A DNA stretch of 64,000 nt from Citrobacter sp. Res13-Sevr-PEB04-36 (GTDB lineage: Bacteria; Pseudomonadota; Gammaproteobacteria; Enterobacterales; Enterobacteriaceae). Below are positions 51,254-62,513 of this stretch, piece after piece. Numbering within the stretch: the first letter of the stretch is position 1; every line of letters starts with the position of its first letter. The notes beneath the pieces were generated by a model. That model had not been told where the DNA came from. It saw nothing but the letters and a program-made list of their open reading frames with translations, and searched no databases. The position numbers were made by a program, and so were the translations under genes. Location: assembly GCF_015672735.1 (NCBI RefSeq), contig NZ_JADABY010000042.1, forward strand, positions 1 to 64,000. Reading direction: 5' to 3'.

Positions 51254-51865
51254 GTGATAGGCAGACTCAGAGGCATCATTCTCGAAAAACAACCCCCGCT
51301 GGTTCTTCTGGAAACGGGCGGCGTAGGCTATGAAGTGCATATGCCGATGACCTGTTTTTACGAGCTGCCAGAAGCCGGGCAGGAAGCGATAATCTTCACT
51401 CACTTCGTCGTGCGGGAAGATGCGCAACTGCTGTATGGCTTTAATAACAAGCAGGAACGCACGCTGTTTAAAGAGCTGATTAAAACCAACGGCGTCGGGC
51501 CGAAGCTGGCGCTGGCGATCCTCTCCGGTATGTCGGCGCAGCAGTTTGTTAACGCGGTTGAACGCGAAGAGCTCGGTGCGCTGGTGAAACTGCCGGGTAT
51601 TGGTAAGAAAACCGCTGAGCGCCTGATTGTTGAAATGAAAGACCGCTTTAAAGGCTTGCATGGCGATCTGTTCACACCGGCGGCCGATCTGGTGCTGACG
51701 TCACCTGCGGGTCCGGTGACGGATGACGCCGAACAGGAAGCCGTTGCTGCGCTGGTGGCTCTGGGCTATAAACCACAGGAAGCCAGCCGCATGGTGAGTA
51801 AAATTGCCCGCCCTGATGCCAGCAGTGAAACCCTGATTCGTGAAGCGCTCCGCGCTGCATTGTGA
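51254..51865 (+). CDS. ruvA: Holliday junction branch-migration protein RuvA
   Basis: Tetrameric junction-binding subunit, 203 residues from a GTG start. The N-terminal OB domain contains the acidic-pin region EDAQLLYGF. Two helix-hairpin-helix motifs are in [11 protein letters not shown] and [13 protein letters not shown]. The C-terminal RuvB-binding domain is [15 protein letters not shown]. It lies downstream of a LexA box and 8 bp before ruvB. Confidence 0.96.
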   Translation: MIGRLRGIILEKQPPLVLLETGGVGYEVHMPMTCFYELPEAGQEAIIFTHFVVREDAQLLYGFNNKQERTLFKELIKTNGVGPKLALAILSGMSAQQFVNAVEREELGALVKLPGIGKKTAERLIVEMKDRFKGLHGDLFTPAADLVLTSPAGPVTDDAEQEAVAALVALGYKPQEASRMVSKIARPDASSETLIREALRAAL

Positions 51866-51870
51866 GGTAA

Positions 51871-52884
<1,014 letters not shown>

Positions 52885-52890
52885 GTTTTT

Positions 52891-52923
52891 TATGCCGGAT
52901 GGCGGCTTCGCTTATCCGGCAAC
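52891..52923. repeat. REP element between ruvB and znuB
   Basis: ATGCCGGATGGCGGC...CGCTTATCCGGCAAC is one REP palindrome in the gap between two convergent genes. Confidence 0.8.
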
Positions 52924-52929
52924 ACACTC

Positions 52930-53715
52930 TTAGCTGGCCTGCTTCTTCATCATACTGAAGATAAACAGCATTGCTGCACACAGCACCACGGAGGGGCCCG
53001 CTGGCGTATCATAAAACGCTGAGAACGTCAGGCCGCCCGTCACCGCTATCATCCCCACGCCCACGGCCACACCGGCCATTTGCTCAGGCGTACGCGCAAA
53101 ACGGCGTGCGGTGGCAGCAGGAATAATCAGCAGCGACGTAATAATCAGCGCCCCGACAAATTTCATCGCCACACCAATCGTTAACGCAGTGACCAACATC
53201 AGCAGCAGCTTCACGCGTTGCAGCTTCACACCATCGACAAAGGCCAGATCCGGGCTGATGGTCATTGACAGCAGGTTGCGCCATTGCCAGAAGAGAATGG
53301 CCAGCACAATGACGACGCCAATGGCGATGGAGATAAGATCTTCCGGCGTCACGGCGAGCAGATCACCAAACAGGTAGGCCATCAGGTCCACACGGATATT
53401 CGACATCAGGCTGACGACCACCAGGCCCAGTGACAGGGCGCTGTGCGCCATAATGCCAAGCAAGGTGTCTATGGCGAGGTGAGGGCGTTTCTCCAGCCAC
53501 ACCAGACCGGCTGCCAGCATCAGAGTGACTGCGATAACCGCATAGAACGGGTTTACATCTAACAGCAGACCAAAGGCCACGCCCAGCAGTGATGCATGTG
53601 CCAGCGTGTCGCCAAAATAAGACATTCTACGCCAGACCACAAACGACCCCAGTGGGCCAGCGGCGCAGGCCAGCATGATCCCGGCTAGCCAACCGGGTAA
53701 TAACAATTCAATCAT
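52930..53715 (-). CDS. znuB: zinc ABC transporter permease ZnuB
   Basis: Membrane subunit of the high-affinity zinc importer, 261 residues with about eight hydrophobic helices of the ABC-3 family ([47 protein letters not shown]). Its start overlaps the znuC stop by 4 bp. It ends against a REP element converging with ruvB. Confidence 0.96.
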   Translation of the reverse strand: MIELLLPGWLAGIMLACAAGPLGSFVVWRRMSYFGDTLAHASLLGVAFGLLLDVNPFYAVIAVTLMLAAGLVWLEKRPHLAIDTLLGIMAHSALSLGLVVVSLMSNIRVDLMAYLFGDLLAVTPEDLISIAIGVVIVLAILFWQWRNLLSMTISPDLAFVDGVKLQRVKLLLMLVTALTIGVAMKFVGALIITSLLIIPAATARRFARTPEQMAGVAVGVGMIAVTGGLTFSAFYDTPAGPSVVLCAAMLFIFSMMKKQAS

Positions 53716-54467
53716 GAGTGACCATTTCCCCGGCGTAAGACGATGCGACCCTGTAAATCGTGGCGATGATTATGATTGTGGCGGTATATTCCGAGTTGCT
53801 CGGCACCACGTTGCCCGAACATAGAGATGAATTCCGGGTGCATAGAAACCACTTCTGGCGTGCCGGAGCAGCAAATATGGTGGTTGAGGCACAATACTTC
53901 ATCGGTCTTCGCCATTACCAGATGCAGATCATGCGAGACCATCAGTACGGCGCAATCGAGCTCACGGCGAAGTTGGTCAATAAGGTCATACAGAGCGACC
54001 TGACCATTGACATCCACACCCTGAGTGGGTTCATCCAACACCAGTAGCTGCGGCCTATTCAGCAATGCGCGGGCCAGCAGGACGCGCTGCGTTTCCCCAC
54101 CAGACAGTTTTTGCATCGGCGCATCCATCAGATGTCCGGCCTGAACGCGCTTGAGCGCCGGAAGAATATCGTCTTTCTTTGTGCCAGGACGTAAGCGTAA
54201 AAAACGGCTAACCGTCAGGGGAAGCGTGGTATCGAGATACAGTTTTTGTGGGACATAGCCTATGCGTAGATGTCCATTACGCTTGATAACGCCTTCATCT
54301 GCTGCTACCAGCCCGAGGACAACACGCACCAGCGTCGACTTCCCGGCACCGTTCGGGCCAAGAAGCGTTAAAATTTTGCCGGGTCGTAGTTCAAGCGAAA
54401 CGTCAGAAAGGACGCGGCGTTGACCATAAGAGACCGAGACATTTTCCAGTGAAACCAAAGTCGTCAT
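53712..54467 (-). CDS. znuC: zinc ABC transporter ATPase ZnuC
   Basis: ATPase of the zinc importer, 251 residues. Walker A is GPNGAGKST, signature LSGGETQRV, Walker [13 protein letters not shown] and switch His is in VSHDLHLV. A His-rich C-terminal tail ([10 protein letters not shown]) may sense zinc. It is divergent from znuA across a shared Zur-type site. Confidence 0.96.
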   Translation of the reverse strand: MTTLVSLENVSVSYGQRRVLSDVSLELRPGKILTLLGPNGAGKSTLVRVVLGLVAADEGVIKRNGHLRIGYVPQKLYLDTTLPLTVSRFLRLRPGTKKDDILPALKRVQAGHLMDAPMQKLSGGETQRVLLARALLNRPQLLVLDEPTQGVDVNGQVALYDLIDQLRRELDCAVLMVSHDLHLVMAKTDEVLCLNHHICCSGTPEVVSMHPEFISMFGQRGAEQLGIYRHNHNHRHDLQGRIVLRRGNGHS

Positions 54468-54494
54468 ATCAATTTTAGTCTTGCAGAAGTTATA

Positions 54495-54514
54495 GAATGT
54501 TATAATATCACATC
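54495..54514. promoter_or_regulatory. Zur-type operator between znuCB and znuA
   Basis: GAATGTTATAATATCACATC resembles the Zur operator (consensus like GAAATGTTATANTATAACATTTC). It lies centrally in the 78-bp gap between the divergent znuC and znuA, so one site can repress both when zinc is ample. Confidence 0.85.
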
Positions 54515-54545
54515 TCTTACATTCATTACGATGATTGGTCGCATT

Positions 54546-55490
54546 ATGTTACATAAAAATACGCTTCTTTTCGCAGCATTATCCGCTGCTCTTTGGGGGA
54601 GTGCAACACAGGCTGCTAATGCCGCCGTGGTTGCATCGCTTAAGCCGTTAGGGTTTATCGCTTCGGCGATTGCTGATGGGGTTACGGATACCGAGGTTCT
54701 CCTGCCTGATGGAGCCTCTGAACATGATTACTCATTGCGTCCGTCTGACGTAAAACGCTTACAGGGCGCGGACTTAGTCGTTTGGATCGGTCCTGAGATG
54801 GAAGCGTTTATGGAAAAATCTGTCAAGAATATTCCTAATGCGAAACAGGTAACGATTGCGCAACTCAGTGACGTGAAACCGTTGCTTATGAAAGGGGCTG
54901 ACGATGATGATGATGATCATGGACATAATGATGCCCAGAGTGAAAAAAGTGACGAGCATCACCATCATGGCGACTACAACATGCATCTTTGGCTCTCCCC
55001 AGAGATAGCGCGGGCCTCAGCGGTTGCAATCCATGAAAAATTAGTGGAACTTATGCCGCAAAGTCGAGCCAAACTTGACGCCAACCTGAAGGATTTTGAG
55101 GCACAATTAGCCGCAGCCGATAAGCAGGTAGGTAACGAGCTCGCACCGCTCAAGGGGAAAGGTTATTTCGTTTTTCATGACGCCTACGGCTACTACGAAA
55201 AACATTACGGACTAACACCGCTTGGTCACTTTACAGTGAACCCTGAGATTCAACCTGGTGCGCAGCGTTTACATGAAATAAGAACACAGTTGGTTGAGCA
55301 AAAAGCAACCTGCGTTTTTGCTGAGCCACAGTTCAGGCCAGCGGTCGTTGAAGCCGTTGCGAGAGGGACATCCGTTCGAATGGGAACGTTGGATCCCCTC
55401 GGCACAAACATCAAACTGGGTAAAACAAGCTATTCAGCGTTTCTGAACCAATTAGCCAACCAGTATGCGAGCTGCCTGAAAGGAGATTAA
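54546..55490 (+). CDS. znuA: zinc-binding periplasmic protein ZnuA
   Basis: Solute-binding protein of the zinc importer, 314 residues. The start is ATG 54546 ([25 protein letters not shown]), as in E. coli, although the frame is open from an ATG at 54531. Ligand regions are ASEHDYSL, the loop with DDDDDDHGH and [22 protein letters not shown] and the C-terminal region. The metal-capturing loop is slightly longer than in E. coli. The C-terminal Cys pairs with Cys in KATCVFAE. Confidence 0.96.
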   Translation: MLHKNTLLFAALSAALWGSATQAANAAVVASLKPLGFIASAIADGVTDTEVLLPDGASEHDYSLRPSDVKRLQGADLVVWIGPEMEAFMEKSVKNIPNAKQVTIAQLSDVKPLLMKGADDDDDDHGHNDAQSEKSDEHHHHGDYNMHLWLSPEIARASAVAIHEKLVELMPQSRAKLDANLKDFEAQLAAADKQVGNELAPLKGKGYFVFHDAYGYYEKHYGLTPLGHFTVNPEIQPGAQRLHEIRTQLVEQKATCVFAEPQFRPAVVEAVARGTSVRMGTLDPLGTNIKLGKTSYSAFLNQLANQYASCLKGD

Positions 55491-55505
55491 TGAGGAAGTG
55501 AATAC

Positions 55506-56825
55506 GTGCAACAGATAGCCCGCTCTGTCGCTCTGGCATTTAATAATCTGCCACGACCCCATCGCGTTATGCTGGGGTCGCTTACCGTTCTTACACTGGC
55601 CGTCGCTGTCTGGCGGCCTTACGTCTACCATCCCGATGCTGCACCGATTGTCAAAACGATCGAACTCGAAAAAAGCGAGATTCGTTCGCTGTTGCCTGAG
55701 GCCAGTGAACCTATCGATCAGGCCGCTCAGGAAGATGAGGCCATCCCTCAGGACGAACTGGATGACAAAACCTCAGGTGAGGTGGGCGTTCACGAATATG
55801 TTGTCTCTACCGGTGATACACTGAGCAGCATTTTGAATCAGTATGGTATCGACATGGGCGATATCAGCCAGCTTGCCGCTTCGGACAAAGAGTTGCGTAA
55901 TCTGAAAATTGGCCAGCAACTTTCCTGGACGCTGACCTCGGAAGGTGATTTGCAGCGCCTTACCTGGGAAGTTTCTCGCCGTGAAACCCGCACTTACGAT
56001 CGCACGGCGACGGGTTTCAAAATGAGCAGCGAAATGCAGCAAGGCGACTGGGTTAACAGCCGTATCAAAGGCACCGTAGGCGGTAGTTTCGTCGCCAGTG
56101 CCAAAGAGGCCGGGCTGACCAGCGCCGAAATCAGTGCGGTGATTAAGGCTATGCAGTGGCAGATGGACTTCCGCAAACTGAAAAAAGGCGATGAGTTCTC
56201 GGTGCTGATGTCTCGCGAGATGTTGGACGGCAAGCGTGAACAAAGCCAGCTACTGGGCGTTCGTCTGCGTTCTGAAGGTAAAGACTATTACGCGATACGT
56301 GCCGAAGACGGTAAGTTCTATGACCGTAATGGTACCGGCCTGGCGAAAGGGTTTATGCGTTTCCCGACCGCGAAACAGTTCCGTATTTCGTCTAATTTTA
56401 ACCCCCGTCGCCTGAATCCGGTCACCGGACGCGTGGCGCCACACAAAGGTGTCGACTTTGCGATGCCGCAGGGGACCCCGGTACTGTCGGTGGGTGATGG
56501 CGAAGTGGTCGTTGCGAAGCGCAGCGGCGCAGCAGGCTACTATGTCGCGGTGCGTCATGGTCGTACTTACACTACGCGTTATATGCACCTGCGTAAGCTG
56601 TTGGTCAAACCAGGGCAAAAAGTGAAACGTGGCGATCGTATCGCGCTGTCAGGCAACACCGGGCGTTCAACCGGTCCACATCTGCACTACGAAGTATGGA
56701 TTAACCAGCAAGCGGTGAACCCGTTAACGGCTAAGCTGCCGCGTACGGAAGGACTGACTGGCTCGGATCGTACCGATTACCTGGCGCAGGTGAAAGAGGT
56801 TCTGCCTCAGTTGCGCTTCGATTAA
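55506..56825 (+). CDS. mepM: murein DD-endopeptidase MepM
   Basis: Cleaves D-Ala-mDAP crosslinks during cell growth, 439 residues from GTG 55506. An N-terminal membrane anchor (about 18-38) is followed by a LysM domain (VHEYVVSTGDTLSSILNQYG, about 97-145). The OapA-type middle region comes next. The C-terminal M23 peptidase has zinc ligands in HKGVDFAMP and HLHYEVW. It lies 15 bp after znuA, as in E. coli, so zinc uptake and a zinc enzyme are adjacent. Confidence 0.95.
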   Translation: MQQIARSVALAFNNLPRPHRVMLGSLTVLTLAVAVWRPYVYHPDAAPIVKTIELEKSEIRSLLPEASEPIDQAAQEDEAIPQDELDDKTSGEVGVHEYVVSTGDTLSSILNQYGIDMGDISQLAASDKELRNLKIGQQLSWTLTSEGDLQRLTWEVSRRETRTYDRTATGFKMSSEMQQGDWVNSRIKGTVGGSFVASAKEAGLTSAEISAVIKAMQWQMDFRKLKKGDEFSVLMSREMLDGKREQSQLLGVRLRSEGKDYYAIRAEDGKFYDRNGTGLAKGFMRFPTAKQFRISSNFNPRRLNPVTGRVAPHKGVDFAMPQGTPVLSVGDGEVVVAKRSGAAGYYVAVRHGRTYTTRYMHLRKLLVKPGQKVKRGDRIALSGNTGRSTGPHLHYEVWINQQAVNPLTAKLPRTEGLTGSDRTDYLAQVKEVLPQLRFD

Positions 56826-56840
56826 TCAACATACTGACAG

Positions 56841-56873
56841 AGCCGGTGCGCGATGCGTGCCGGCTTTTTTATT
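56841..56873 (+). terminator. mepM terminator
   Basis: AGCCGG...CCGGCT with an imperfect inner stem is followed by TTTTTTATTTT, 15 bp after mepM. Confidence 0.8.
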
Positions 56874-56944
56874 TTGTACGGGGCACGACGCGCCGCTACA
56901 CTATCAGCAGATTTATTTTTCGCGGCACCAGACACTGGAAGAGC

Positions 56945-57916
56945 ATGGAAACGAAAAAAAAGAATATTGAATATATCCCTGAGTTTCATAAATCATTTCG
57001 CCATCCGCGTTACTGGGGGGCCTGGCTGGGTGTGGCGGCGATAGCAGGAATTGCGTTAACTCCCGCATCGTTTCGCGATCCTGTGCTGGCGAAGCTGGGA
57101 CGTCTTGCCGGAAGATTGGGGAAAAGTTCGCGCCGCAGAGCGCTGATTAATTTATCCCTGTGTTTTCCTGAACGTAGCGAAGCCGAGCGCGAAGCTATCG
57201 TCGATGAGATGTTTGCAACGGCTCCACAGGCGATGGTGATGATGGCAGAGCTTGCCCTGCGTGGCCCGGAGAAAATCCAGAACCGGGTTGACTGGCAAGG
57301 CCTGGAGATCATTGAAGAGATGCGCCGCAATGAGGAAAAGGTGATTTTTCTCGTTCCGCACGGTTGGGGTGTAGACATTCCGGCCATGCTGATGGCCTCT
57401 CAGGGCCAGAAAATGGCCGCGATGTTCCACAACCAGGGCAATCCTGTTTTTGATTACGTCTGGAACACGGTACGCCGTCGTTTTGGTGGCCGTTTGCATG
57501 CGCGTAACGATGGCATCAAACCCTTTATTCAGTCCGTGCGTCAGGGCTATTGGGGATACTATTTGCCGGATCAGGATCATGGTCTGGAGCACAGCGAGTT
57601 TGTCGACTTCTTCGCAACGTATAAAGCAACGTTGCCGGCGATAGGCCGCCTGATGAAGGTGTGTCATGCGCGTGTTGTCCCGCTATTCCCTGTGTACGAC
57701 GGTAAAACACACCGTCTGACAATTCAGGTTCGCCCGCCGATGGATGATATTCTGACCGCAGATGACCACACTATTGCCAGACGCATGAACGAAGAGGTGG
57801 AGATTTTTGTTGCGCCGCACCTCGAGCAGTACACCTGGATCTTAAAACTGCTGAAAACCCGCAAGCCCGGCGAAATTGAGCCGTATAAACGTAAAGATCT
57901 TTACCCGAAGAAATAA
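56945..57916 (+). CDS. lpxM: lipid A myristoyltransferase LpxM
   Basis: Adds the last (myristoyl) chain to lipid A at the inner membrane, 323 residues. ATG 56945 (METKKKNIEYIPEFHKSFRHP) with GGAAGA upstream matches E. coli. The open frame from 56846 crosses the mepM terminator and is not used. The acyltransferase HX4D motif is HGWGVD (PHGWGVDIPAML). A membrane segment lies at about 24-44. Confidence 0.96.
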   Translation: METKKKNIEYIPEFHKSFRHPRYWGAWLGVAAIAGIALTPASFRDPVLAKLGRLAGRLGKSSRRRALINLSLCFPERSEAEREAIVDEMFATAPQAMVMMAELALRGPEKIQNRVDWQGLEIIEEMRRNEEKVIFLVPHGWGVDIPAMLMASQGQKMAAMFHNQGNPVFDYVWNTVRRRFGGRLHARNDGIKPFIQSVRQGYWGYYLPDQDHGLEHSEFVDFFATYKATLPAIGRLMKVCHARVVPLFPVYDGKTHRLTIQVRPPMDDILTADDHTIARRMNEEVEIFVAPHLEQYTWILKLLKTRKPGEIEPYKRKDLYPKK

Positions 57917-57945
57917 AAAAAGCCTCTCATTTGAGAGGCTTTCTG
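57916..57945. terminator. terminator between lpxM and pykA
   Basis: AGCCTCTCA, TT, TGAGAGGCT is a perfect 9-bp stem with A residues before and TTT after. It serves lpxM (+) and possibly pykA (-). Confidence 0.8.
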
Positions 57946-58004
57946 TATCAGGTATCACCTGTAGGCCTGATGAGCAAAGCGATATCAGGCATCGAGCGGC
58001 GCGA

Positions 58005-59447
58005 TTATTCTACGGTCAGAATACGCGTGGTATTGGTGGAGCCAATGGTGCTCATGACGTCGCCCTGGGTGACAATCACCAGGTCGCCAGAAACCAGGTA
58101 GCCTTTATCACGTAGCAGGTTCACCGCTTCGCTGGCGGCAACCACACCGTCGGTTTCGCTGTCAAAGTGAACAGGGGTGACGCCACGATACAGGGAGGTC
58201 AGGTTCAGCGTACGCTCATGACGCGACATGGCAAAAATCGGTAGACCGGAGCTGATACGGGACGTCATCAGCGCGGTACGGCCGGATTCCGTCATCGCGA
58301 TGATGGCAGTGACCCCTTTCAGGTGGTTCGCTGCATACATTGCAGACATGGCGATCGCTTCTTCAACGTTATCAAACTGCACGTCGAGGCGGTGTTTGGA
58401 GACATTAATGCTCGGGATTTTTTCTGCGCCCAGGCAGACGCGTGCCATCGCGGCGACGGTTTCAGCCGGATACTGACCTGCGGCAGTTTCTGCCGAGAGC
58501 ATAACGGCGTCGGTGCCGTCGAGTACGGCGTTCGCCACGTCCATCACTTCTGCACGGGTCGGCATCGGGTTGGTGATCATCGACTCCATCATCTGCGTGG
58601 CGGTAATGACCGCACGGTTCAGCTGACGCGCACGACGGATCAGGGCTTTTTGAATACCGACCAGCTCCGGATCGCCAATTTCAACGCCCAGGTCGCCACG
58701 AGCAACCATAACGACGTCAGATGCCAGGATGATATCATCCATCGCATTCTGGTCGCACACGGCTTCTGCACGCTCCACCTTGGCAACAATTTTCGCATCG
58801 CAGCCTGCATCGCGCGCCAGACGGCGGGCATAGTTCAGATCTTCGCCGCAGCGCGGGAAGGAGACGGCCAGATAGTCAACGCTGATTTGCGCCGCGGTGA
58901 TGATGTCGGCTTTGTCTTTTTCGGTCAGTGCTTCTGCAGAGAGACCGCCGCCCAGTTTGTTGATGCCTTTATTATTGGAAAGTGGGCCACCGACGGTCAC
59001 TTCGGTGAAGACCTTCATACCCTGAACTTCCAGCACTTTGAGCTGAACGCGACCGTCATCCAGCAGCAGGATGTCGCCCGGCACTACGTCAGCAGGTAGG
59101 CCTTTATAGTCAATACCGACTTTTTCTTTATCGCCTTCGCCTTTACCCAGGTTGGCATCTAACAGGAACTTGTCGCCAATATTGAGGAATACTTTGCCTT
59201 CTTTGAAGGTTGATACGCGGATTTTAGGTCCCTGCAGGTCACCCAAAATAGCAACGTGGCGTCCCAGTTTGGCGGCAATTTCACGGACTTTATCCGCCCG
59301 CAGTTTGTGATCTTCTGGAGAGCCGTGCGAAAAGTTCATACGTACAACGTTTGCGCCCGCGGCGATAATCTTTTCAAGGTTGTTATCGCGGTCAGTTGCT
59401 GGGCCTAACGTGGTAACGATTTTGGTTCTGCGAAGCCTTCTGGACAT
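58005..59447 (-). CDS. pykA: pyruvate kinase II PykA
   Basis: AMP-activated pyruvate kinase making ATP and pyruvate from phosphoenolpyruvate, 480 residues. The start is ATG 59447 ([19 protein letters not shown]), as in E. coli. Eight further upstream codons are open but unconserved. Active-site segments are [35 protein letters not shown] and ATQMMESMI. It sits next to hexR, a regulator of sugar-phosphate genes. Confidence 0.97.
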   Translation of the reverse strand: MSRRLRRTKIVTTLGPATDRDNNLEKIIAAGANVVRMNFSHGSPEDHKLRADKVREIAAKLGRHVAILGDLQGPKIRVSTFKEGKVFLNIGDKFLLDANLGKGEGDKEKVGIDYKGLPADVVPGDILLLDDGRVQLKVLEVQGMKVFTEVTVGGPLSNNKGINKLGGGLSAEALTEKDKADIITAAQISVDYLAVSFPRCGEDLNYARRLARDAGCDAKIVAKVERAEAVCDQNAMDDIILASDVVMVARGDLGVEIGDPELVGIQKALIRRARQLNRAVITATQMMESMITNPMPTRAEVMDVANAVLDGTDAVMLSAETAAGQYPAETVAAMARVCLGAEKIPSINVSKHRLDVQFDNVEEAIAMSAMYAANHLKGVTAIIAMTESGRTALMTSRISSGLPIFAMSRHERTLNLTSLYRGVTPVHFDSETDGVVAASEAVNLLRDKGYLVSGDLVIVTQGDVMSTIGSTNTTRILTVE

Positions 59448-59568
59448 GTAATACTCCGTTGACTGAAACAACTAGGTGTTGCGTGTGAACATTGATCCGG
59501 CCGTTCTGGAACATAACGGTAAAAACGAACGACCCGGATGATAAAAGGGTAGAACATCGTTATTGCTT

Positions 59569-60438
59569 TTAGCGGTCATCACTCTTGATGAGTAATTCTT
59601 TATCAAAACGCGATTCCCTGAGCGCTTCCTTGACACGCTTCAAGTTATCTCTAAATTTTGCCCCACGGCGCAAAGTAAATCCCGTAGCCAGCACATCTAT
59701 CACGGTCAGTTGAGCAAGTCGAGAGACCATGGGCATATATATGTCAGTATCTTCCGGTACATCCAGGGTAATTGCCAGCGTGGCTTCACGAGCCAGCGGC
59801 GTGCCGGGAGAGGTGAGGGCTATCACCATGGCATCGTTTTCCCGCGCCAGTTGTGCCAGCTCAACCAGACTCTTTGTTCTGCCGGTATGTGAAATGAGTA
59901 CAATGACGTCATCATCGCTACAATTCATACAGCTCATACGTTGCAGTACAATATCGTCGGAATAGATAATCGGCACGTTAAAACGGAAAAATTTATTCAT
60001 GGCGTCGTGCGCCACGGCGGCAGACGAGCCCAGGCCGAAAAAGGCGATTTTCTTCGCCTGGGTTAATAAATCGACCGCTCGATTGACCGCCGCGTTATCC
60101 AGCGACTGACGGACATGGTCCAGGCTTGCCATTGCGGATTCGAAGATTTTCCCGGTGTAGGACTCGACGCTGTCATCCTCATCGACATTACGATTAACAT
60201 ACGGGGTACCATTTGCCAGACTTTGCGCCAAATGCAGTTTAAAATCAGGGAAGCCCCTTGTGTCCATGCTGCGACAGAATCGATTCACCGTCGGTTCGCT
60301 GACGTTGGCTTCCAGGGCCAGTGTGGCAATACTTGAATGGATAGCCCGGTCAGGTGAGGTCAGAATGACATCGGCGACCTTACGTTCTGACTTGCTCAGA
60401 TGTTCCAGTTTTAACTGGATTTTTTCCAGCATATTCAT
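59569..60438 (-). CDS. hexR: RpiR-family regulator HexR
   Basis: Repressor of glucose and Entner-Doudoroff genes that senses 2-keto-3-deoxy-6-phosphogluconate, 289 residues. The N-terminal RpiR helix-turn-helix is at about 1-77 (VSEPTVNRFCRSM), and a C-terminal SIS sugar-phosphate domain contains FFGLGSSAAVAHDA and SHTGRTKSLVELA. The start is ATG 60438 (MNMLEKIQLKLEHLSKSERK). It is divergent from zwf, a likely target with a HexR site at 60743. Confidence 0.96.
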   Translation of the reverse strand: MNMLEKIQLKLEHLSKSERKVADVILTSPDRAIHSSIATLALEANVSEPTVNRFCRSMDTRGFPDFKLHLAQSLANGTPYVNRNVDEDDSVESYTGKIFESAMASLDHVRQSLDNAAVNRAVDLLTQAKKIAFFGLGSSAAVAHDAMNKFFRFNVPIIYSDDIVLQRMSCMNCSDDDVIVLISHTGRTKSLVELAQLARENDAMVIALTSPGTPLAREATLAITLDVPEDTDIYMPMVSRLAQLTVIDVLATGFTLRRGAKFRDNLKRVKEALRESRFDKELLIKSDDR

Positions 60439-60742
60439 GATGTGGGTAGACTCATCGGCCATGGGCAAAAACGATTTCAGCCATATGGGGAAATCGAGCG
60501 GTAACTCTGGTAGATATTACCCCTGTGAACCCACATTCGGGGCAAAATGGACAGAAAAGTTGTTGTTTTTTTTCAATACATGATCGGAGTCGGGTTTTCT
60601 TACGTCTTCATAGGTACGCAAAAAAGCGACTTTTTTATCCATTTTGCGGCGGGAAACGCCAATAACGCTGCTGTTCACGGTAACAGCACGGCAGGATAAG
60701 CGTTTACGGTTCACGTAATCACGTAAAAGCAGTACAGTGCAC

Positions 60743-60757
60743 TGTAATAAAATTACA
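60743..60757 (+). promoter_or_regulatory. HexR operator at zwf
   Basis: TGTAATAAAATTACA matches the reported HexR palindrome TGTAATTAAATTACA with one mismatch. It lies 46 bp upstream of the zwf start, in the promoter. Confidence 0.88.
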
Positions 60758-60803
60758 TTCAGTGTCGGGCATGAGAACCAGGCACTCAACTGAGGAGAAT
60801 GAC

Positions 60804-62279
60804 ATGGCGGTAACGCAAACAGCCCAGGCATGTGACCTGGTCATTTTCGGCGCGAAGGGCGACCTTGCACGTCGGAAATTGCTGCCTTCCCTGTATCAGC
60901 TGGAAAAGGCCGGCCAGATTAACCCGGATACCCGCATTATTGGGGTAGGCCGCGCTGACTGGGACAAAGCAGCCTATACCAAGGTTGTACGCGAAGCGCT
61001 CGAAACTTTCATGAAAGAAAAAATCGATGAAAGTTTGTGGGATACCCTCAGTGGCCGTCTGGAGTTTTGTAACCTGGACGTCAATGACACCGCCGCTTTT
61101 AGTCGTCTGGGTGAAATGCTGGATCAAAAAGCACGCACCACGATTAACTACTTTGCCATGCCGCCAAGCACGTTTGGCGCGATCTGCAAAGGTTTAGGTG
61201 AAGCGAAACTGAACGCCAAACCGGCTCGCGTGGTGATGGAAAAACCGCTGGGAACGTCTCTGGCGACTTCACGTGAAATTAACGACCAGGTCGGTGAATA
61301 CTTTGAAGAATGCCAGGTCTACCGTATTGACCACTATCTGGGCAAAGAAACGGTCCTGAACCTGCTGGCACTGCGTTTTGCCAACTCTCTGTTTGTGAAC
61401 AACTGGGATAATCGCACCATCGATCACGTCGAAATTACCGTGGCGGAAGAGGTGGGTATTGAAGGACGTTGGGGCTATTTTGACCAGGCCGGTCAGATGC
61501 GCGACATGATCCAGAACCACCTGTTGCAGATCCTGTGCATGATCGCCATGTCGCCGCCGTCTGACTTGAGCGCTGACAGTATCCGTGATGAGAAAGTGAA
61601 GGTCCTGAAATCACTGCGTCGTATTGATCGCACGAACGTGCGTGAAAAAACGGTGCGTGGTCAGTACACCACCGGTTTTGCGCAAGGTAAAAAAGTACCT
61701 GGGTACCTGGAAGAAGAGGGTGCGAACAAAAGCAGCAACACCGAGACCTTTGTTGCTATCCGCGTGGATATCGATAACTGGCGCTGGGCGGGCGTACCGT
61801 TCTACCTGCGTACCGGTAAGCGTCTGCCAACCAAATGCTCTGAAGTGGTGGTGTACTTCAAAACACCTGAACTGAACCTGTTTAAAGAATCCTGGCAGGA
61901 TCTGCCGCAGAACAAGCTGACCATCCGTTTGCAGCCAGACGAAGGCGTCGATATCCAGGTACTGAATAAAGTGCCTGGTCTGGACCACAAGCATAATCTG
62001 CAGATAACCAAGTTGGATCTGAGCTATTCCGAAACCTTCAATCAAACGCACCTGGCGGATGCTTACGAGCGCTTGCTGTTGGAAACTATGCGCGGCATTC
62101 AGGCGCTGTTTGTACGTCGTGATGAAGTCGAAGAAGCGTGGAAGTGGGTGGACTCTATCACCGAAGCCTGGGCAATGGACAACGACGCACCGAAGCCGTA
62201 TCAGGCGGGGACCTGGGGACCGGTTGCCTCGGTGGCCATGATCACCCGTGACGGTCGTTCCTGGAACGAATTCGAGTAA
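60804..62279 (+). CDS. zwf: glucose-6-phosphate dehydrogenase Zwf
   Basis: First enzyme of the oxidative pentose-phosphate and Entner-Doudoroff routes, making NADPH. It has 491 residues, as in E. coli. The nucleotide loop is [11 protein letters not shown], and the active-site segment is [11 protein letters not shown]. Start ATG 60804 follows GAGGAG. Another in-frame ATG at 60762 overlaps the promoter. A HexR site is upstream, and E. coli zwf also responds to SoxRS. Confidence 0.97.
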   Translation: MAVTQTAQACDLVIFGAKGDLARRKLLPSLYQLEKAGQINPDTRIIGVGRADWDKAAYTKVVREALETFMKEKIDESLWDTLSGRLEFCNLDVNDTAAFSRLGEMLDQKARTTINYFAMPPSTFGAICKGLGEAKLNAKPARVVMEKPLGTSLATSREINDQVGEYFEECQVYRIDHYLGKETVLNLLALRFANSLFVNNWDNRTIDHVEITVAEEVGIEGRWGYFDQAGQMRDMIQNHLLQILCMIAMSPPSDLSADSIRDEKVKVLKSLRRIDRTNVREKTVRGQYTTGFAQGKKVPGYLEEEGANKSSNTETFVAIRVDIDNWRWAGVPFYLRTGKRLPTKCSEVVVYFKTPELNLFKESWQDLPQNKLTIRLQPDEGVDIQVLNKVPGLDHKHNLQITKLDLSYSETFNQTHLADAYERLLLETMRGIQALFVRRDEVEEAWKWVDSITEAWAMDNDAPKPYQAGTWGPVASVAMITRDGRSWNEFE

Positions 62280-62303
62280 AACTTCATCTAGCCATTAGGT
62301 GTT

Positions 62304-62319
62304 ATTTTACCGGTAACAT
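62304..62319 (+). promoter_or_regulatory. GntR operator upstream of edd
   Basis: ATTTTACCGGTAACAT matches the GntR box ATGTTA-N4-TAACAT with one mismatch. It lies in the zwf-edd gap, about 195 bp before edd, where gluconate induction of edd-eda is exerted. Confidence 0.75.
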
Positions 62320-62356
62320 GATCTAACACAGATTGTAGAATAATTTTTGCACTTTT

Positions 62357-62393
62357 AAGCCTCGCGTGGATTCACCCGCGGGGCTTTTTTTAT
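62357..62393 (+). terminator. zwf terminator
   Basis: AAGCCTCGCGTGG...CCCGCGGGGCTT is followed by TTTTTTATT, about 80 bp after zwf. It lies between the GntR site and edd, so the edd promoter is probably downstream of it or the site controls attenuation. Confidence 0.75.
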
Positions 62394-62513
62394 TACACTG
62401 CCTGAAACGATTTTGCCCCTGAGCTACGGCCTGCAAGCTCTTCAGTATGGTTTTACCACACTGAAACGCATTGTTAATCCTGATGCTCTGACAGATAAAT
62501 TTTAGGAGCCTCT

